Part shown: piece after piece, positions 60,301 to 64,000 of the stretch
Numbering within the stretch: position 1 is the stretch's first letter
Layout: each line of letters starts with the position of its first letter
Assembly: GCA_030704615.1 (NCBI GenBank)
Contig: CM060731.1
Coordinates: 85,974,756 to 86,038,755 of the forward strand
Direction: 5' to 3'
Source: Takakia lepidozioides
Taxonomy: Eukaryota; Streptophyta; Takakiopsida; Takakiales; Takakiaceae
DNA length: 64,000 bases
The notes under the pieces: model-generated
Seen by the model: only the letters and a program-made list of their open reading frames with translations
Databases searched by the model: none
Told to the model about the DNA's origin: nothing
Translations under genes and position numbers: made by a program

Positions 60301-60750
60301 AATGAGAGGCCATGTGATATTACTTTTAGCAGGTAATGCTGTAAAACCAAATTCTCGCACACCCGGGTTATTCTACTTCCTCTGCGGGTTTATGCTATGA
60401 AGGGGAATATAAGCTCGGTAAAGCAGGCGAGTGAGGAAGAAGGATCTCTCAAAGAGGAGAGGAGATCTCACAGCCGAGACACTCTATTCATCCAGAAACT
60501 CAAGTACATCTGTCACCCGTACACAAGAACACTGAAGGTACACCGGGGGCCCTTGGGCTTCCAGCTAATCCTTTATATAATCTTTGAGGGGTAATCTCAT
60601 CAACCATGTTGTCTTCTCCTGATTGGCTCTTTAGATTTTAGCTAGGTTACCATCCAGATAGGATGCCACGCAGTCATTTTTAGGATAAACTAGCTGTTAA
60701 TCCAAGACAACCTACTTTATTTAAAATAGACATGTCAGGTCGTCATCTTG
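60301..60750. other. No gene recognised; TATATAA present
   Basis: A GA-rich part (60430-60475) is followed by CTTTATATAATCTTTGAGG near 60570. It may be an LTR-like promoter region, but no repeat partner is in the window. Confidence 0.3.
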
Positions 60751-60751
60751 G

Positions 60752-62804
60752 CTACATCCTAATGGTCATCCATTTGCATTCATCACTGTGAATATATAGG
60801 TATGTAGAATCAATGTCATTACATATGTAAAACTCCTGGCACGCAGAGTTGCGGGATGAAAAAACCTCGGGAAAAAAAACCTTGCTTTGCAATTTGAGCG
60901 AAGGACAAAACTTTCCTGGGGAAAAACCCCATCTAGTGGCGTGTGAAATCTGAGGAGCTTGGGTTCTAGGTAGCAGGGTTTTAGTTTTACAGGGCACACA
61001 CTGATGAATGAAGGTCGATACATCTTGATGTAGGCCTTTCCAGTAGTACTTCTCTTGCACCTTTTGACAATTTTGGCCACCCCCAAATGTGCAACATAGA
61101 GTGAAGCATTAAACAATTCTAATAGAGCAGGTACTGAACTCCTTTTAGAACCTCCACAGCATGCTCTTGCCCTTGAACTAAGATAACTTTTAACAGTTTC
61201 CCTTCATGCTCCCGATGAGATGGGACATGATAGTTTATCTGTCGCATGAGCCTGGGAGGGACGCCAGGTAAATGCGACTGATGTCTATACTTGTGGAGAA
61301 GAGCCTCGTACAGGGGATTGTCCATGTCTGCGTGACACATGGCAAAAACCCCCACAGGTTAGTGCAAGCTTGACTTGGAGTGTCCGCCTCAGTGAGCTCT
61401 AGCCAGAACAGCAAGACTCCAGATTTATGGGGCAACCAAATGTGAATACAAGCAGTCATTTTGGAGCATATCTCAGTCCCAAGGATATGGTAGGAATTAG
61501 ACAGTATGCCAAAACAGAAAAAAGAAGATGTGAAACAATGGGAATAACACCAGCCAGACCCCGTTAGTGACTACAAGTCCATGCAGCACCCAAATAAAAC
61601 TAGCCTGCAACAAAAGACATCAGATCCCATGTCGACATGAGATCTGGAAGAGGAGCCCGTGTATCTGCAAATAGTGTCAAAAGGTCATGGCCACAATCCA
61701 TAACAGCAGCAGCATTAGTAGTAGGTAGAGATTGACGAACAAGATCATTGGATAGAGTAGTGTAAGGCTCTGGTGCTTCAGTCTCCCCCCTAGCTGTCAA
61801 GGCATCTGCGTTTGTATTTTTTTTGCCCTTCTTACAACAAACATCGTAATCAAATATCTGAAGGTCTAGAGCCCATTGAGCCAATCGGCCAGAGAGTACT
61901 CCTAAACAGCTGCAATTTTAGAGGGATCAGGACTTATACCAGCACCGGACAACATATGGCCAAGAAAATGCAACTCAGACATACGGAGATCACATTTTTT
62001 TGCCTTTACTTTTAACCCAGCTGCACGTAACCTGCACAGAACTCTTCAAAGATCCACCATATGAGCCTCAAAGTTAGAAGAGTACACGTTAATGTCATCC
62101 ACATAAACCAGGGCACATTCCCATCGAAGATTACCCAATACCACATCCATTAGCCGCTGAAAGGTTGTAGTGGCGTTGCAAAGCCCAAAAGGCATGGTTT
62201 TGAACTGGAACATTCCCATTTTGCATGTAAAGGGAGTCTTTTCCTTGGCAGATTCTGTCAAAGATACTTGCCAAAATCCAACAGCCAAATCCAGCGAAGA
62301 AAAGATGGTGGCTCCATTCAACTGATCCAGGGTTTCGTTGATCCGAGGTAAAGGATAAACATCCTTCTTTGTCAAAGCATTAAGCCAGCGAAAGTCCACA
62401 CAAAACCATGTAGACCCATCTTTTTTGGCAACCAAGACAATTGGACTGGCCCAAGGAGACACAAAAGGCTTAATAACACCTAAATCTAACATCTTCTTAA
62501 CCTCTTCTTGCATGATCTTTCTTTCTCTTACACTCTCTCAATATGCATATTGTTTGATAGGGTTACCCTCGGTGACAATATCATGTTTGAGAATAGAGGT
62601 TCTGCCTAAATCACGCGACCCTTGACTGAAGACATCTAGATTGTCCTTAATGATGGAAAATACCCGACCCTTCGCTTCTTCTGTCAAGCCAGAGCCTATC
62701 TTGACATCACTGAGGACAGCAAAAAAATGGGCTTCTTGTTCCTTAGTGAGTGGTCGTACCTTGGATGCAGGAACAGATTGGGATAATAGGACTAATTGAT
62801 CCAC
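60752..62804 (-). pseudogene. Ty3/gypsy retrotransposon pol, internally deleted
   Basis: Minus strand, in order: pre-RT region (62804-62538); reverse transcriptase (62513-62046) with Val-Ile-x-Pro-x-x-Ser-Pro-Trp-Ala-Ser, Phe-Cys-Val-Asp-Phe-Arg-x-Leu-Asn, a Leu-Asp-Leu-Ala palm segment, Met-Pro-Phe-Gly-Leu-Cys-Asn-Ala and the catalytic Tyr-Val-Asp-Asp; RT connection with Phe-Leu-Gly-His to about 61915. It then jumps straight to the end of RNase H (Ala-Gln-Trp-Ala-Leu, Asn-x-Asn-Ala-Asp-Ala-Leu; 61884-61780), so most of RNase H is deleted. The integrase zinc-binding region (61116-60900, His-Leu-Gly-Val-Ala-Lys and Cys-Val-Pro-Cys) is split over two frames; the integrase core is absent. Not functional. 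Confidence 0.88.
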
Positions 62805-64000
62805 TGGTCATCAAGCAACCCAAGATCTTGTAAGGTTAGAGCACTCTGAATTTCTGAAACATCATCTAGTGCTATTGCAGAAAGACGTGCTATCACCTGG
62901 CCTTTTCGAATGCGAATGGGGATCCTTTCAGGATTAGCTGTAGTGTGAAAAAAAAGGGGCATAAATCCCCTTCTAAGAGTTAATTTCCATACTGGTCATA
63001 GACCAGCAGATCATGTTACTTCCCCATAGCTCACACCTGCTGGTTCTTTCTATGACTAAACCCTATTTATTTACTCTAATTCTGTTTATGACCAGAGACT
63101 GTATACCCTTGTCCACGCCGCAGCAGAAGAGAATACATGGACAGGGCTGAGGTTATCTAAATTGTTTTGGGGTTCTTTTAATGAACGGATTCACCACATA
63201 TGCCAGGGTTCCTTTTATGATGTTTCAACACACATATCATCACAGAGTTAGGGTTATCCATCTCCATGAGAGGTGTTCACTTGCTAATATTTGTATAACT
63301 GATCCACCGGATATAGATCAGCTTTAGTGAGAGTTCAGTACAACTATCTTGTATCCTTTGTGGTTACTATTCAAGTCAGCCAACTCAAGGTTTTTCCAGA
63401 TATGACCTCACCATGAAATCCCACCATTTCCCCTTTTACCAAGCAGCTCTCATCATCTTTCACTCTGTTTTATCTTCTCTCTGATGAGCAGTCTTGAATA
63501 AGAATCGCTAAGTCCACAAAGACATCCAGGGTGCTGGATTTTTTGCAATCAACTCATGGTATTTCCACTCACTTACTTGATGCCTTCCCCATTCCCATTT
63601 TACTGAGTGGCTCTACCATCCATCCCTTTTCTCTTCTCACTACCACCCAACACACATGCAATCATCTGTGCATTCTTACTACATGCTGATGCAGAGTCAT
63701 CAGAGCCTGATTATCCAAGTGGTGTATCCTGCAGATGTCATCATAGGAATTCAGAGTATGTACATTCTATACTCTACCCTAAAACAGACTCCTTCTCATT
63801 TTGTTACGACACTTCTATCCTTGATTACTCACTCTTATGTAAGGCAACTCTTATTCTCTCCCCGTCCTCTAGGAAGCCTATTGCCATTGGATGGACTTGA
63901 TACGGGAGTACATTAATGTCTCTGTGACTAAATGCCGGCCTTGTGACCTCGTGTCCTTGTTTGTTTCGACCTGAAGCGCTTGGCTCCAGGTAAGGTAGTG
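62805..64000. other. Element leader and LTR-like sequence
   Basis: 62805-62940 continues the minus-strand pol region without a clear domain. At 62943 TGTGAAAAAAAAGGGGCATA starts a stretch like that at 32158, in plus orientation, so an LTR probably begins here. From 63400 on, CT- and AT-rich DNA with short ORFs, none recognisable. Confidence 0.4.

Noticed and set aside
59680-60360. Overlapping Arg/Pro-rich ORFs up to 213 codons
   Set aside because: Very high GC content gives open frames on both strands; no domain and no codon pattern.

Overview
This is nuclear DNA of a land plant. Genes have GT-AG introns, there is a plant-type ribokinase, there are many PLS-type pentatricopeptide (PPR) copies ending in E and DYW domains, and the space between genes is filled with Ty3/gypsy, SWIM/Mutator-like and CACTA-type transposon pieces. 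The large, decayed PPR-DYW family suggests a seed-free vascular plant (fern or lycophyte), but the species cannot be fixed from this sequence alone. Only the ribokinase gene looks fully intact.

Layout. 0-2.6 kb: an exon of a gene family (called family X here), then two 587-bp direct repeats around an RG-rich gag-like ORF. 3.8-5 kb: a CACTA-type end inside a broken gag gene. 5.3-9.5 kb: no gene recognised. 9.5-10.8 kb: remnant of a SWIM-type transposase and an unknown coding piece. 12.7-16.9 kb: ribokinase, five exons. 19.9-24.5 kb (minus): the best copy of family X. 24.9-27 kb: PPR satellite units and a PPR pseudogene. 27-32.2 kb: a gypsy-type element whose 5' part is present twice, head to head. 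33.4-37 kb: decayed SWIM/MULE transposase. 38.2-43.7 kb: a tandem PPR-derived satellite on the minus strand. 43.7-44.5 kb: a transposon end with the start of a SWIM-family transposase. 45.7-46.9 kb: UMP/CMP-kinase fragment. 48.5-54.65 kb: PPR-DYW pseudogene cluster. 54.65-58.3 kb: a second CACTA-type end followed by a second long copy of family X. 60.7-62.8 kb: internally deleted gypsy pol.

The most unusual item is family X, seen three times (1-215, 19942-24533, about 55199-58281). It joins an N-terminal ParB/sulfiredoxin-like segment (Asp-Gly-Asn-His-Arg) to a C-terminal fold with the permuted motif order of beta-class amino-DNA-methyltransferases: a motif IV-like strand first, then a motif I-like Asp-Leu-x-x-x-Thr-Gly-Gly. 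The usual DPPY is Asp-Ile-Pro-Asp in both long copies. Both copies have one outsized intron (945 and 927 bp; the others are 84-195 bp) at the same codon and phase. Each of these introns is filled with a different array of inverted repeats.

A second notable signal is a pair of identical CACTA-type ends at 43688 and 54651. Their flanks are the two halves of one PPR target site with a shared AGG, which suggests one insertion later split by rearrangement. The PPR satellite has a period near 352 bp, cannot keep a reading frame from unit to unit, and carries a fixed stop codon.
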